From NCBI GenBank assembly GCA_023362775.1, contig JALMGJ010000025.1, positions 5,346,001 to 5,410,000 on the forward strand: 64,000 nt of DNA. Reading direction: 5' to 3'. The DNA is from Charina bottae (Eukaryota; Chordata; Lepidosauria; Squamata; Charinaidae). Of this stretch, positions 10,360-21,415 are shown piece by piece. Under the pieces are notes generated by a model, which was not told the origin of the DNA, did no database searches, and saw only the letters and a program-made list of their open reading frames with translations. Positions within the stretch are counted from its first letter, which is position 1, and each line of letters starts with the position of its first letter. The position numbers were made by a program, and so were the translations under genes.

Positions 10360-11203
10360 CTAGCACTTTAACAGCATCATCTTTTAGGGTTTTAAATAGC
10401 TCTGCTGGGATACTATCTTCTCCACTAGTTTTGTTGTTAGTAATGCTTCCTAAGGCCCACTTGACTTTACTCTCTAGGATGTCCGGCTCAAGGTCAGTGA
10501 CCACACCATCGTGGATATCAGGGACATTAAGATCTTTCTTGTATAGTTCTTCTGTGTATTCTTGCCACCTCTTCTTAATCTCTTCTGCTTCTGTTAGGTC
10601 CCTGCCTTTTTTGTCCATTATCATGCCCATCTTTGCACAAAAGGTTCCCTTGATATCTCCAATTTTCTTGAAGAGATCTCTAGTCTTCCCAATTCTATTG
10701 TTTTCCTCGATTTCTTTGCATTGTTCATTTAAGAAGGCCTTCTTATCTCTCCTTGCTATTCTCTGGAAATCTGCATTCAGTTGGTTATATCTTTCCCTTT
10801 CTCCCTTGCCTTTTGCTTTCCTTCTTTCCTCAGCTATTTGTAAAGCCTCATCAGACATCCACTTTGCTTTCTTGCATTTCTTTTTCTTTGGGATGGTTTT
10901 AGTTGCTGCCTCCTGTACAATGTTACGAACCTCCATCCATAGTTCTTCAGGCACTCTGTCTACCAGATCTAATCCTTTAAATCTATTCCTCACCTCCACT
11001 GTATATTCATAAGGGATATGATTTAGGTCATACCTGAATGTTCTAGTGGTTTTCCCTATGTTCTTCAATTTAAGCCTAAATTGTGCGATAAGCCCCATGA
11101 TCTGAGCCACAGTCAGCTCCAGGTCTTGTTTTTGCTGACTGTATAGAGCTTCTCCATCTTTGGCTGCAAAGTACATAATCAGTCTGATTTTGGTATTGAC
11201 CAT
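10360..11203 (-). pseudogene. BovB ORF, linker between endonuclease and RT
   Basis: The minus-strand frame contains EELWMEVRNIVQEAATKTIP, KKKKCKKAKWMSDEALQIAE and RWQEYTEELYKKDLNVPD, then KWALGSITNNKTSGEDSIPAELFKTLKDDAVKVL, where the LTR insertion begins. This matches the well-known BovB region just upstream of the RT palm. The last ~40 residues of the open frame come from the inserted LTR. Confidence 0.9.
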
Positions 11204-11390
11204 CTGGTGATGTCCATGTGTAGAGTCATTTCTTGTGTTGTTGGAAAAGAGTGTTTGCTATGACCAGTGTGTTCTCTTGACAAAACTCTATTAGCCTTTG
11301 CCCTGCTTCATTTTGTACTCCAAGGCTGAACTTGCCTGTTATTCTGGTTATTTCTTGACTTTTGCATTCCAGTCCCCTATGAGTGTAGAT

Positions 11391-13252
11391 AGTATCACAT
11401 CTATCTATATAACCTATATAACCTATGACTATATAACCTATGACTGTAGAGTGTAGATAGGATCACAAATCTCAGCTAGGGAATTACCTGTTTTTTAGTA
11501 TCCTTTGCAAAGATCAGTTTTTATTCTGTTCAACCCTGGGGTCAAGTTACAGCTACCTTGTAAGGAAGGAGCTCTGAGGTCACTGATTTGGTCTTAAATA
11601 AGAATATAAAAACATGTTTGTACATTATGCACTTTATACTTCTACATGTTACACAAATTGAATTGATAAAACATTTTGGAAGGAAAAGGCTTTGAGCTTT
11701 GCTCCTATGCTATGGATACAACATCAAAAGAATCCTCTGAAACTAATTTGCACTTTGATGTTTAAAGTTATACATTCCTGAAAATAGCACAGATGTAAAA
11801 TGAAAAAGTTTAAAGTAGAGGGCGGGAATGAGAGCAGAAGTCTCTAGACTTCTGTGATATGTACTCAACAAATTAGTGCAATTGAAATTTCTATTTTTTT
11901 TCCTTTTATTTTATTTATTCTTGGCTCCAAAAGAAATTTGGCTATATTGTTACCATTTTACTGGTGCATCAGTAGATGCTTCTTTTGATGTTGGTTCTTG
12001 CTTAAATTAGTGATTGAAAAGATCCCATCCCGTCAGAATTTACAATGTACTTATTAATTTTAAGTTTTATTGGAGAAATCTGGGATAGCTTTATTTTAGT
12101 GAGTTACATTGTCCCTTTTTCTACCCATTTCCCAAAACATATCCTTGTGAGGGGAGAAATGTTGATGGGATGGAGAATGGGGATTGGTAGCAGTGGTAGA
12201 AGTCCTTTATAAGGTTTACAGGGTCCTCTTTTATTGCTACCATTTCTTTAAAAGAGTGGATGTTTCTTGGCTGTTCCAAGTTCCTTGTTGAAAACTATCC
12301 ATTGTTTATTGGCACTGAGGAACAGAGGACATGAAATTTCCAATATGTCTTAAACTGAATGACAAGACCTCTATTGCTTCCACTCTATTGCTGTCTTTAC
12401 CTTGCAAGGATGACCTTTGGAGAGTAGGGTAGAACTGGCTCCTTCATGAACTGCTTTAGATATGGATCACAACATCACTACTCCAGACACCTTGAGATCT
12501 ACATAGGTGCCCAGCGCATCATTTGAACTTGATGTATAGGGAGCTGGGGGAGTAATTCCCAAATAAGCTAGTAAGTACTAGCCCTCTTCAAGTGTTAAAC
12601 AAAACAGTGATATTCTACACACATTCAAGCAGACTGGAGAGAAATGTGTTTGTTCTGGTCCCCCTTGCACTGTCTTCTATGTATAAAAAACAGCTGCAGT
12701 AAAGAAACTTCTGTCTGTGGAGGCTCTCCACAAAGTTGAAAACTGGAAAATTGGGATCCTTGATGTGGAATGCCTCTTTGGATAGAAGGGCTATCTACTA
12801 CAGGCAGTCACCCACTATGCATGGGAATGGGGCTAGCATACTCATTTTGCTCCACCTTAATACTTAATACAGGTAAGAATGGGATTTCTGAATAACAGTG
12901 GGTTCCTATGAAACTCATCTGTCCTGCATACATCCGTGATGAGAGAAGGGAAGATTAGTACCTTCATACGATTTGTCCCTCATCAAAATTGTATTGCTGT
13001 TCTTCATTACCATCTGTGTGTGTTTGTTTTCCCTATTTGAAAACTTGTGATGTTGCCAGATATTTACATTAATAAAAACTGCAGATGTTGTTGGAAATTA
13101 GCACTAGTTTTATGAGATTTCTATTCTGAGGAACATCTGAATTTTTCAGTTCAAATAGTGAAAACATATGTTGTTTCGAGGAATCCTAACTCTCATTTCT
13201 GTGATTTCATAAGGTTTAACCTTTGTTTTCAGGGTTGCTTATCTTTATAAGC
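11391..13252. other. ASCC3 intron, no element recognised
   Basis: This is unique-looking AT-rich intron. At 11385-11460 there are short reiterations of TATATAACC and GTGTAGATAG, a small degenerate tandem repeat. No coding domain was found on either strand. Confidence 0.55.
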
Positions 13253-13256
13253 TTAC

Positions 13257-13722
13257 TGTAAGGCCCCTGCTTACACTGTTTTACCCAAGTTCCTGAAGTT
13301 ACCAATAACAGTCTTGAGTCGAGGCTTGGAGATATAAAATAACAGCATTTATTTTGGCCAAGACAGAGCTGGGTGGAGGTCTCCACAGGCATCATGACAG
13401 TGAAATGCCTGGGAAGATCCACACACACACACACACACACACGTTCAGTACTTATTTAGGGTTTGCAAAGCTTAGTAAGAAAGCATAATGAACTCTCCTC
13501 CCAGTAACAGGGCAAGGTTCCTAAATCTGCATTGCTAGCAGTAAGCATCCCAGAAGCCTCCAGGGGCAGTCTGCATGTCTCCTGGTATTCCAAACAATCC
13601 TTGGAGAGCGTTATCTCCCTAAAGACAACAACAAGGTCCCTGCATCTCCTTTCACCTAGTTTCTAATAGCAAGCAGTTTCCAAAAGCAAGATGGCGTTAG
13701 GTAAGCTAAGCTAACCCTTACA
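13257..13722 (-). mobile_element. Solo LTR (466 bp) with TTAC duplication
   Basis: The ends are TGTAAGGCCCC and TAACCCTTACA, giving TGTAAGG/CCTTACA terminal inverted repeats. TTAC is duplicated on both sides (13253-13256 and 13723-13726). A (AC)n run lies inside at 13421-13442. A TTTATT on the plus strand at about 13349 would be AATAAA on the minus strand, suggesting antisense orientation. No internal genes remain, so this is a solo LTR. Family not recognised. Confidence 0.8.
13421..13442. repeat. (AC)n microsatellite
   Basis: Eleven AC dinucleotides lie within the solo LTR. Confidence 0.95.
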
Positions 13723-14333
13723 TTACTTTAGTTTTACCTTATATTACCTGTTACACCTATATGGAAAGTACTTATGACGGCATCGAGAGGCATTGTGAAC
13801 TTGTACCAGATTCCCGAGTAGATAAGATTTTCTGGGTATATTGTTTTTTTAAAGATTGCTATCTTTAGTAAAGATATGAAAGGATGCCAATAATCACTTC
13901 ATTTGATTTTTTTATCTCCCGCTGCTAGAGTAAATAGATTGCAGATTTTATGTATTTATTTATTTATTTTTCAAATTTGTATAGGCACCCATCTCATATA
14001 TATGATTTTAGCTTTAAAGTATAAATTACACTTAAATTGCTCTATGATAAAAATGTAACAAGAATTTGTATTTGAATTATGTTTAAATTCAAATTATGTA
14101 TTATGTATTTAAATTATGTTTTAAAATGTTTTAATACATTCCTGTATTAAAAAGAATGTTAATTCTTTATTTCATTCATCAAGCATGCTCTGTAATGCAT
14201 AGGCAGTTACAGGCCTATCATGCTAAGTTGCAGCATGGTTGAAATTTTGTTTTGCCTTTGTGGTATGCCATTTTGAATTATGGCTGAATGTTCTGTGAAT
14301 CCAGTCACTCAGTTGGAAAAATTTGAATGTGGT

Positions 14334-14382
14334 GGTTTGGTTTGGTTTGGTTTGGTTTGGTTTGGTTTGGTTTGGTTTGGTT
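14334..14382. repeat. (GGTTT)n microsatellite
   Basis: About ten tandem copies of the pentamer GGTTT are present with no interruption. Confidence 0.95.
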
Positions 14383-14792
14383 GTTGTTTGGAAACTTTTC
14401 TTAGAATAATATGAATTCTCATCCTCTGCAAGATAGAATTAGAGGCATTGAATGTCATTTTTGTGTATGTTCCTATTATTTGATATAAGAGCTCTTTTAG
14501 ATGCTTGGGAGATCAGAGTACTTTAAACACCAGGATTCATTGGATCGAGTTAGACATTGAATAACCTTACTAAGATAGTTGCCTAGTTACAAATGCAGTT
14601 TATTCAGGATAGTTAAGACATACTTATTTTTCTAGACATGGTGTACTAATTACACTTGTATGTTTGTAGTTTGGCACCCAAGGAATTATAAAAACTAAAT
14701 AATAAGTATTACTAAATTCAGTATTTAAATAATTTTCCTTATGGTTGTTGTGGGTTTTCCGGGCTGTGTAGCCATGTTCTGGCAGTTTTGGT

Positions 14793-14835
14793 TCCTAACG
14801 TTTCGCCAGTTGCTGTGGCTGGCATCTTCAGAGGA
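14793..14835 (-). ncRNA. Hammerhead-ribozyme-like motif, Penelope family A
   Basis: Read on the minus strand the core is CTGAAGA (14831-14825), then a stem II GCCAG/CTGGC with a 9-base loop, then GAAAC (14804-14800) and GTT (14799-14797) as the NUH cleavage triplet. Stem I forms from UCCU (14835-14832) and AGGA (14796-14793). Stem III is only the A-C/G-U pairs with no loop, as in minimal hammerheads described for Penelope elements, which are thought to act as dimers. The motif is seen directly; catalytic activity is inferred. Confidence 0.7.
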
Positions 14836-15303
14836 CAGGAGCACAGCTAGAAGATTCTGTCTGTGCCCAAGTGGAGGGTGTGTGTTCCTACTGGTGTTTA
14901 TAACTGCTGAGAGGGTGTGTGTCTTCTGTGGGTCATCTACAAGAGATTAGGAGAGGGTTTATTGTGGTGGTTAGGGGGTGTGGTGCTGTCGTGTGTGGGA
15001 TTAGCACATCTATTGTGTGAGTTGTTTGTATATTTCTGTGGTTGAGTAGAGTTCATTGACCTTTTGCAAGCTGTGTTTTTCAGGACTGGCAGCCAGGTTT
15101 TGCTGATCTTTAAGCTTTCTTCTTTTTTATTGAAACTGTGTTGGTGTTTATGTATTTCAATGGCTTCCCTGTATAGTCTAACATAGTGGCTGTTGGTGTT
15201 GTCCAGTATTTCTGTGTTTTCAAATCAGATTTGGTGACCAGTTTGTTTGAGAGCATGTTCAGCTATTGCAGATTTTTCAGGTTGCTGTAGTCTGCAGTGT
15301 CTT

Positions 15304-17104
15304 TCATGTTCTTTTATCTTGGTGTGGATGCTGCATTTTTGTGGTCCCAAAGTATACTTGTCCACAGCTGCAGGGTATGCAGTAAACTCCTGCAGCAGTG
15401 AGGGGGTCCCTTTTGTCTTTTGCTGATGTTAACATTTGTTGTATTTTTCTGGTGGGTTTGAAGACTGTTTGGAGGTTATGTTTTTTCATTAGCTTTTCCA
15501 TGTGGTCCGTGACTCCTTTAATGTAGGGCAGAAATATTTTGCTTGTGAGGGGCTGTTTTTCTTCAGTTGAGTGCTGTTTTTTCGGTTTGATAGCGCTCCT
15601 GATTTCATTCTTGGAGTAGCCATTTGCCTGTAGGGACCAATCCAAATGGTTGAGTTCAGAATTGAGAAATTGAGCTTCACAGTTCTGATTTGCGTGATCT
15701 AAAAACTAGTGTTTTGATGATGCCTCTTTTTTGTCGTGGGTGGTGATTGGAATTTTTGTGTAGATACTGGTCTGTGTGGGTGGGTTTTCTGTAGATTTTG
15801 TGTCCTATTTGCAGGTCCGGTTTGCGTATGACCATGACATCTAAAAATGGTAGTTCGCCTTCCATTTCTTTTTCCATGTTGAATTGTATATTTGGGTGGA
15901 TGCTATTGAGGTGGTTCAGGAATTTCTCTAATTCTTCTTCCCAATGACTCCAAATGGTGAAGGTGTCGTCCACGAACCGGTACCAGACTGTTGGTGTGAG
16001 GGGTGCCGATTCTAAGGCCTGTTTTTCGAAATGTTCCATGTAGAAGTTCGCTATAACCAGGCTGAGGGGGCTTCCCATGGCGACTCCATCTGTTTGTTCG
16101 TAAAAATCCTTATCCCATTGAAAGTAGCTGGTCATCAGGCAATGTTGGAATAACGCCGTGATGTCTTTTGGGAAGATCTGTTCAATGAGTGCCATGGTGT
16201 CCTTTATTGGAACCTTGGTGAACAGGGAGATCACACCAAAGCTGATTAATTTGTCCGTGGGGTTAAGTTTATGGGTGCGGATTTTGTTTATGAAGTGTCT
16301 TGAGTCTTTTATGTGGGATGAAGTTTGTCCACAGTGGGTCTGTAGAAGAGTAGCCAAATGTTTTGATAATTCGTATGTTGGAGAGCCGATGGCATTTACG
16401 ATGGGTCCGAGTGGGATTGCGTCTTTGTGGATTTTGGGGAGTCCATATAGTCTTGGTGATAGAGCTTCTGTTTTGCAGGTACGTTGAAGTGCGTTGGGGA
16501 GGGAGCAGCTCTTGATCAGTGTGTTTGTTTGTTTCGTGATTTTGCTGGTTGGGTCCCTTCTTAGTTTTCTGTATGTGGAGGGGTCTAGAAGTTCTCTAAT
16601 TTTATCTTTGTACTCATTTGTTTTCATAATTACCGTGGCATTGCCTTTGTCCGCTGGTAGGATGATGATGTCAGGATCTCGATTTAGGGTCTCGATGGCA
16701 TTTCTCTCCTTCTTCGTTATGTTGCTTGTGGGTGGCTTGGCTTTCTGTAGGATCCTTGCCATTTCTCCACTTGTTTCTTCTGCTTCCTCTTCTGGAAGAT
16801 GATGAATGGCTGATTCTACATTGGCAATTATATCTTCTACAGGAATTCTGGTGGGTGTGACTGCAAAGTTTCCTCCCTTGGCTAAGATGGAGGTTTCCTC
16901 AGGGGAGAGTTGGCGTTCAGTCAGATTTATGACGATGCGTGAGGTCTCTAGTGCCGGTTTTGGTTGCCTTTTTTGGTATTTGTCGAATTTTTGCTTTTGT
17001 CTGGCTGTGTGGTCTGCAATGTCCTTTTCCTTTTTTCTGTAGGTGAGAGCATCAATTTTGTCCCAATCTTCGTTTTTCATTTTTTGGCTGAGGTCGATGT
17101 GCAC
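15304..17104 (-). pseudogene. Penelope reverse transcriptase with GIY-YIG remnant, family A
   Basis: The main frame (17104-15677, 475 residues) carries the Penelope RT: ILPADKGNATVIMK, RLYGLPKIHK, FGVISLFTKVPI, QTDGVAMGSPLSLVIANFYME and the catalytic WYRFVDDTF (Y-x-FVDD). It ends in FLDVMVIRK and KPTHTDQYLHKNSNHHP. A frameshift at about 15680 moves the linker to another frame (15645-15304), with GVYCIPCSCGQVYFGTTK. This is the start of the GIY-YIG endonuclease domain, which is then broken. A normal Penelope ORF would continue into a complete GIY-YIG domain; here it decays after about 15304. Confidence 0.9.
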
Positions 17105-17316
17105 TGATAGCAGTTATTATGCTTATGCTTATGCTTACCACACTATGAGAAGGAAGTAATGAACTGATAAGTGAAGCGAAACAGCTATTCAGTCCTGGAA
17201 AAGTAGGATGCATAAGAAAATAACTCAAAATAGCCCCACCTTGATTCTGTATAAGATGAAGTAGAGAGAAACTCTGATAGGCTTTCAAGTTTCTGTTATT
17301 ATACTATACTCTACAA

Positions 17317-17586
17317 CAGGGGTGGGCAACGTCTGGCCTGCAGGCCGTATAAGGCCCGCGGGGCTCCTGCCTAAGGCCTGCGGGGCTCCCGCCTGCAAAC
17401 CCCACCCCTTCCACGTGATTGGCTCCCGCCCGCAAACCCCGCCCCCCAGTGCTTGAGATTGGCTCCCACCCGCAAACTCTGGCCCCCGGTCCACGGAAAT
17501 CCCAGAAACCCCGCCTCCCACCCACCCTGGTCCCCGGTTATAAATATCCAAATGGCCCTTGGCAGAAAAAAGGTTCCCCACCCCTG
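17317..17586. mobile_element. hAT-type MITE with CCAAT-containing tandem units, copy 1 (270 bp)
   Basis: The ends are CAGGGGTGGGCAAC and GTTCCCCACCCCTG, with a perfect 8-bp duplication CTCTACAA (17309-17316, 17587-17594), diagnostic of hAT insertion. The interior repeats a ~30-bp unit of the type GATTGGCTCCCGCCTGCAAA (an inverted CCAAT box plus GC-rich text), with degenerate copies from about 17380 to 17500. There is no transposase. Related copies are at 38612, 47002 and 56143. Confidence 0.9.
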
Positions 17587-18074
17587 CTCTACAACAATAA
17601 AGTATCATTCCTGGAATCCTTGCGGTATCTGTTTCCTAACCTGGCCCACCTCAAATGTTGGACAGATTCGGACTGAACATATACTTCAATCCTAAATGTG
17701 CTTTCTTGTGGAATGATGACTTGTACTATATTGATTATCAGTCTTAGTACCCTCACTGGTATATTGAACATATGGATGCAAAGAATAAATTCTGTTCTAC
17801 TTGGACAGTGAGCTTATATGGATCTACCTTGTATTTAAATGTCGGTGACATAATCCATTAATAGATAAACAAGAATAATCACTATAGTTATTTACAGTTG
17901 CTGCATATTTTGCCTATGGTGACTTTCTACTTACATGCTTACATGGGCAAATGCAGGAACATACTATGAAATATGTGCAATAAAGAGTGGCATTTAATTA
18001 TGTGTTATCTACAGGTCTACTACTAACAATTGCATCCTGGAGGAAAAATCAATTCCAGGATCAATAATACTTCT

Positions 18075-18295
18075 TTTTCTTTTTTTTATAAGAAACAAAA
18101 ACAGAATTATAAAATTGGAAGGACCATTGAGCCCAACTTGTACTCTGTTTTCAAGGGTAACACTATCCAATCCATTTCTGTTTCATCTGAAGATCTAAAA
18201 GTATTCCCTCCACCATCAAGGTCATTAATAGTGTTGAACATCCCAGAGCCCACTGGGGTACCCCACTCAATGCCTCCTACAAATCTGATAAGGAA
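18075..18295 (-). mobile_element. Probable CR1 3' fragment
   Basis: The plus strand reads AATTATAAAATTGGAAGGACC followed by text like GAGCCCAACTTGTACTCTG. It resembles the antisense of the CR1 3' region (TTGGAAGGACC, TAGTCCAAC type wording). The fragment is short and diverged, so the assignment is tentative. Confidence 0.4.
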
Positions 18296-18299
18296 CAAT

Positions 18300-19262
18300 T
18301 TATGAGCAATTTTTAATATGTTTTATTCAATTATTTTACAAGACAAACTAATAAAATATAATAGCATATAATAGCAAACAGCATTAAAGGATGAACACAA
18401 TAACAGCATTAATATGCATAGCAATTTAAAAAATAAAAAAGGGTCTGGAAGCCTGGAAATTAACTCCAAAAATTTGAACATATTGCTCAAAAGTCTTCTT
18501 CATTGTCCCCTTGCCCAAAAAAAGGTCTAATTCTACTGATATGAACAATCCATTGCTGCAAATCAGGTGTAGATTTTTCCTTCCAGTACTGTATATTTTT
18601 TTAGCCAATCCCAAGGCTTGAAAAAATTATTGATCTTTTAATAGCTTCCAAATCCTGGAGATATAACTAAGAAAAACATGCATTCTTAATGGAAAGTGAT
18701 TGATTCTAAATCATATTAACAATCCTGTTGATGTCAGCCTCAAATGCAATAATAATAGGAGAAAATCAAACCATGTGTCTTAATGTTCCAACTTTTGAGA
18801 TACATTTCCAATAGCAGATGATTGTAACTAGCCCTTATTAAATATTCCCTGAGGTGTCCGATAGACACAAAACATTTCCCCCTATATTATCCTCATTTTA
18901 AGATAATAGATTACAAACTTCATGTTGTTTAACGTGTTCTTTCATTGATTTACCAGAACAGGGCATTCAAGCTTGTTATTCCAAAGGTCACATAAATAAC
19001 TAATATCAACTTCATCAGCATCCTACAAAGATGGGTTACTAGCTTAGGATCCATTAATAATTCCTCCAAAACCACTATCTGCTGTGGATCTTCTGAAGCA
19101 GTAATTGCATATGGACCAAATAAATGAAACAATAAATGCCTAATATGAATATACTGCGTAGGTGTATTCTTTATGAAGTTCTCTGGAGAAGATCAAATTC
19201 ATTTTTAATTCTGTGAAAGTTTTAAAAGTGGTTTCTTCAGAGTTGAGTTGATTCAAAGCAAT
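18300..19262 (-). mobile_element. LINE 3' end (L1/Tx1-like), copy 1
   Basis: The minus strand reads, with stops and shifts, DEVDISYLCDLWNNKLECPV, NTLNNMKFVIY, YRTPQGIFNKG and then LGLAKKIYSTGRKNLHL. It then runs into AT-rich 3' sequence at about 18300. This looks like the C-terminal part of a LINE ORF2. A homologous diverged copy in the same orientation is at 44670-45310 (NSKLQCPFRVNQW there matches NNKLECPVLVNQ here). The clade is judged only from the general layout. It abuts the truncated Gypsy gag at about 19263. Confidence 0.55.
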
Positions 19263-20462
19263 AATGTTACAAGTGTGGTGTCCTATCCGTCCGCATCGAA
19301 AACAACCGCCCACTTTTGCTCTTCGATTTCTTTCCTCTTCCCATTGTTTTTGCTTGAACTCCATCCGGGCGGGGTGTGTGGTGGGTTCAGGTTTCTTCTT
19401 CAATTGTTTGAACCTTTTAATGGACATCAGCTGTGTTTGGCTTTGTTCGATACGACCCGCCAGTTGAATCCAGCCTTCTAGTGTTTTTGGTTCTTCCCTC
19501 CCCACCATGAGTTCTAACAAGTCTTGTCTCAGGCCGTACTGGAAGAATTCAATTTGAAATTCTTCCGGCCATTGTGGTAGTTCGCTAAGGATTCTTTTGA
19601 ACTCCATAGCATATTCCGCCACAGTGCTTTTTCCCTGGTCAAGGTTTCGGAGGCGCACTTTGGCCGACACTTTAGCTAGTGTGTCTTCAAACCGGGTCCG
19701 CAGGGCCCGCATGAACTTATCGAAGTCCCGTAGCACGCTTGCCTTGGTATCGTGCAATTTCACGAGCCAGCTAGCCGCTTCCCCTTTCAAAAAACAAGAC
19801 ACATATCTAACCTTCGCTTCTTCTGTGTGAAAATCGCTTTCAAATTCTTCCATAAACCCTTTTACGTGAGTTATGAAGCATGCTAAAGTTTTGGGGTCTC
19901 CATCGAATTTCATTTTCAGCTCTCGCAACCCCACCGGTGCCGTCCTACGGCCCTGCGACCTCCATTGCGGGGTGGGTGGGAATGCATCTGACTCTTCTTC
20001 GTCTTCCTCCTCCGATTCTTCCTCATAATCTGTTAAGTTGCTATTCTCTTCGGGAGGGGGTGACCCTGTTTTGGGTATCGGCCTGTCCCTCCCCTCCAAG
20101 AGTGAGATGAGCACATTAAGCCTCTCACTTAATTCCTCTACCTTATAGTCCATGCGAGACACTTTGTCTTCAATTGCCCCAATTCGTTGCGTTTGGGTGA
20201 CACGCGCTTTTTTTCCCTTCTGCACTTTGCGTCCCTCCATCCCTTCGCCCACTCCCACTGACCAGTCTGCTTTCAAAGTTCCGTGGGGGGTGGGATGCGG
20301 GGGGGTGTTAGGTGTTTCAATATTTTTAGTCTTTATTTTCTTTTTGGTCCCCCCCTGTACCTTTGCCTGCGTGGAGGCTGAGCTGGGTCCAGGTTCACAT
20401 GCCTCAGTCATCTCTGCTTCTTCCCTGACTGCCTCCCCTGACTTGATATCCTGGGACTCCAT
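19263..20462 (-). pseudogene. Gypsy gag polyprotein, truncated in the zinc knuckle
   Basis: About 400 gag residues are open from ATG at 20462. The N-terminus is acidic and proline-rich, followed by a coiled-coil-like stretch (IGAIEDKVSRMDYKVEELSE). A retrotransposon gag capsid domain follows at about residues 175-320, with MKFDGDPKTLACFITHVK, LKGEAASWLVKLHD and FFQYGLRQDLLELM. The pattern is close to that of the Gypsy gags that gave rise to the PEG10/RTL genes. The knuckle starts CFRCGRIGHH but lacks the final Cys spacing because foreign sequence begins there. The last ~40 residues of the open frame are not gag. Gag would form the particle that packages element RNA. Confidence 0.85.
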
Positions 20463-20559
20463 TCAATCTTTCGGGATTGGGGTGTTGTCTGCACTATTGG
20501 AATCGTTGGGGTTTACTCGTCTCTCAGCGTAGATGCGCTCTGCCGTCACGTGGTCTCCG

Positions 20560-21300
20560 CCGCCCTCTGTCGCCGCGTGCTGGCCGCTTGTTGCTTGGGA
20601 ACTCTGGTCGCTGCTTTCCCGCCACGTGGTCTCCGCCGCCGTCTGCCGCCGCCTGGTATCCGCTGCTCGCCTGCTCAGCTGGTCTCTGCCCCGCTTTGCC
20701 GCCACGTGGTCTCCGCCGCCGTCTGCTGCCGCGTGGTATCCGCTGCTCGCCCGCTCAGCTGGTCTCTGCCCCGCTTTGCCGCCCCGTGGTCTCCGCTGCT
20801 CGCCTACCCGTTGTTGGGGCCGCCGGTTTCCGCTGCCGTCTCTGCCGCTCTTCCGCCGCCGCTCAGCTGCTTGGGGGAAAGCCGGATCCTGCTTCTTCGC
20901 TGCTACCGCCGCTCAGCTGAGGGATCGCCGCCGCTCCGCTGTTTGAAGACAGCCGGTTCCTGCTTCTGCGCTGCTGCCGCCGCTCAGCTGAGGGATCGCC
21001 GCCTCTCAGCTGTTTGGCGCGCTGCAGCTCTTCCGCCGCCGCTCAGCTGCTTGGGGGAAAGCCGGATCCTGCTTCTTCGCTGCTACCGCCGCTCAGCTGG
21101 GGGATCGCCACCGCTCAGCTTTGAAGACAGCCGGTTCCTGCTTCTGCGCTGCTGCCGCCGCTCAGCTGAGGGATCGCCGCCTCTCAGCTGTTTGGCGCGC
21201 TGCAGCTCTTCAGCCGCCGCTCGCTGCTTGAAGAAAGCCGGTTCCTGCTTCTGCGCTGCTGCCGCCGCTCAGCTACTTGGGGGAAACCGTCTGCTGCTCA
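20560..21300 (-). repeat. GC-rich tandem arrays in the Gypsy leader
   Basis: Two arrays are visible. From about 20623 an 80-bp unit starting CACGTGGTCTCCGCCGCC repeats (20623, 20703, partial 20783). From about 20848 a ~180-bp unit starting CTCTTCCGCCGCCGCTCAG repeats (20848, 21028, partial 21206). CAGCTG occurs many times and CACGTG at the start of the 80-bp units. The open frames over this stretch are fortuitous products of the lack of stop codons in GC-rich DNA. The region sits between the putative primer site and gag, so it would be the untranslated leader. Confidence 0.85.
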
Positions 21301-21400
21301 CTGCTGGTTCCTCCTTCCGAAAATTTTTCTGGGTCGTTGGCCGCCGGTCTCTACCGTGGAGCTTGCGAAGATTTTCGGTTCGCTCCCGGGAAAACCGGTT

Positions 21401-21415
21401 GGTGTAATGATTCCA
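21401..21415 (-). other. Possible Gypsy primer-binding site
   Basis: The minus strand reads TGGAATCATTACACC directly after the inferred LTR end. A TGG start is expected for pairing to a tRNA CCA end. I could not match the remaining bases to a particular tRNA, so this is positional evidence only. Confidence 0.35.

Larger units (their letters stand above)
8245..11390 (-). mobile_element. BovB (RTE) LINE, copy 2, split by a solo LTR
   Basis: This is a longer antisense BovB. Reading on the minus strand it has a remnant of the endonuclease region (about 11390-11204), the linker to RT (11203-10360), an inserted LTR-like segment (10359-9638), the RT core (9637-8659) and the C-terminal tail to the 3' end at about 8245, where the plus strand shows TTGTTGTTCAGTCGTTGTGTC. 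The coding frame is broken in several places, so this copy is not active. BovB is known for horizontal spread among squamates and ruminants. Confidence 0.93.
14741..17140 (-). mobile_element. Penelope-like element, family A
   Basis: This is an antisense Penelope-like retroelement with an RT domain and a GIY-YIG-type region. Its 3' terminal region on the plus strand reads TTGTGGGTTTTCCGGGCTG, a tail common to reptile Penelope copies. The minus-strand terminal region contains a hammerhead-ribozyme-like core (14793-14835). The 5' edge near 17140 is uncertain; it is marked only by a short GCTTAT reiteration (17122-17143) and the end of the RT frame. The element lies fully inside an ASCC3 intron and is inactive because of frameshifts. 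Confidence 0.88.

Noticed and set aside
15304..17104. Reverse transcriptase as a possible retron or group II intron protein
   Set aside because: RLYGLPKIHK, FVDD context, GIY-YIG remnant and eukaryotic setting identify a Penelope-like element.
20477..21407. Long open frames on the plus strand (up to 285 codons) in GC-rich DNA
   Set aside because: They are products of tandem GC-rich repeats with few stops; composition is Leu/Pro/Arg/Ser low complexity and the strand is opposite to the Gypsy gag.
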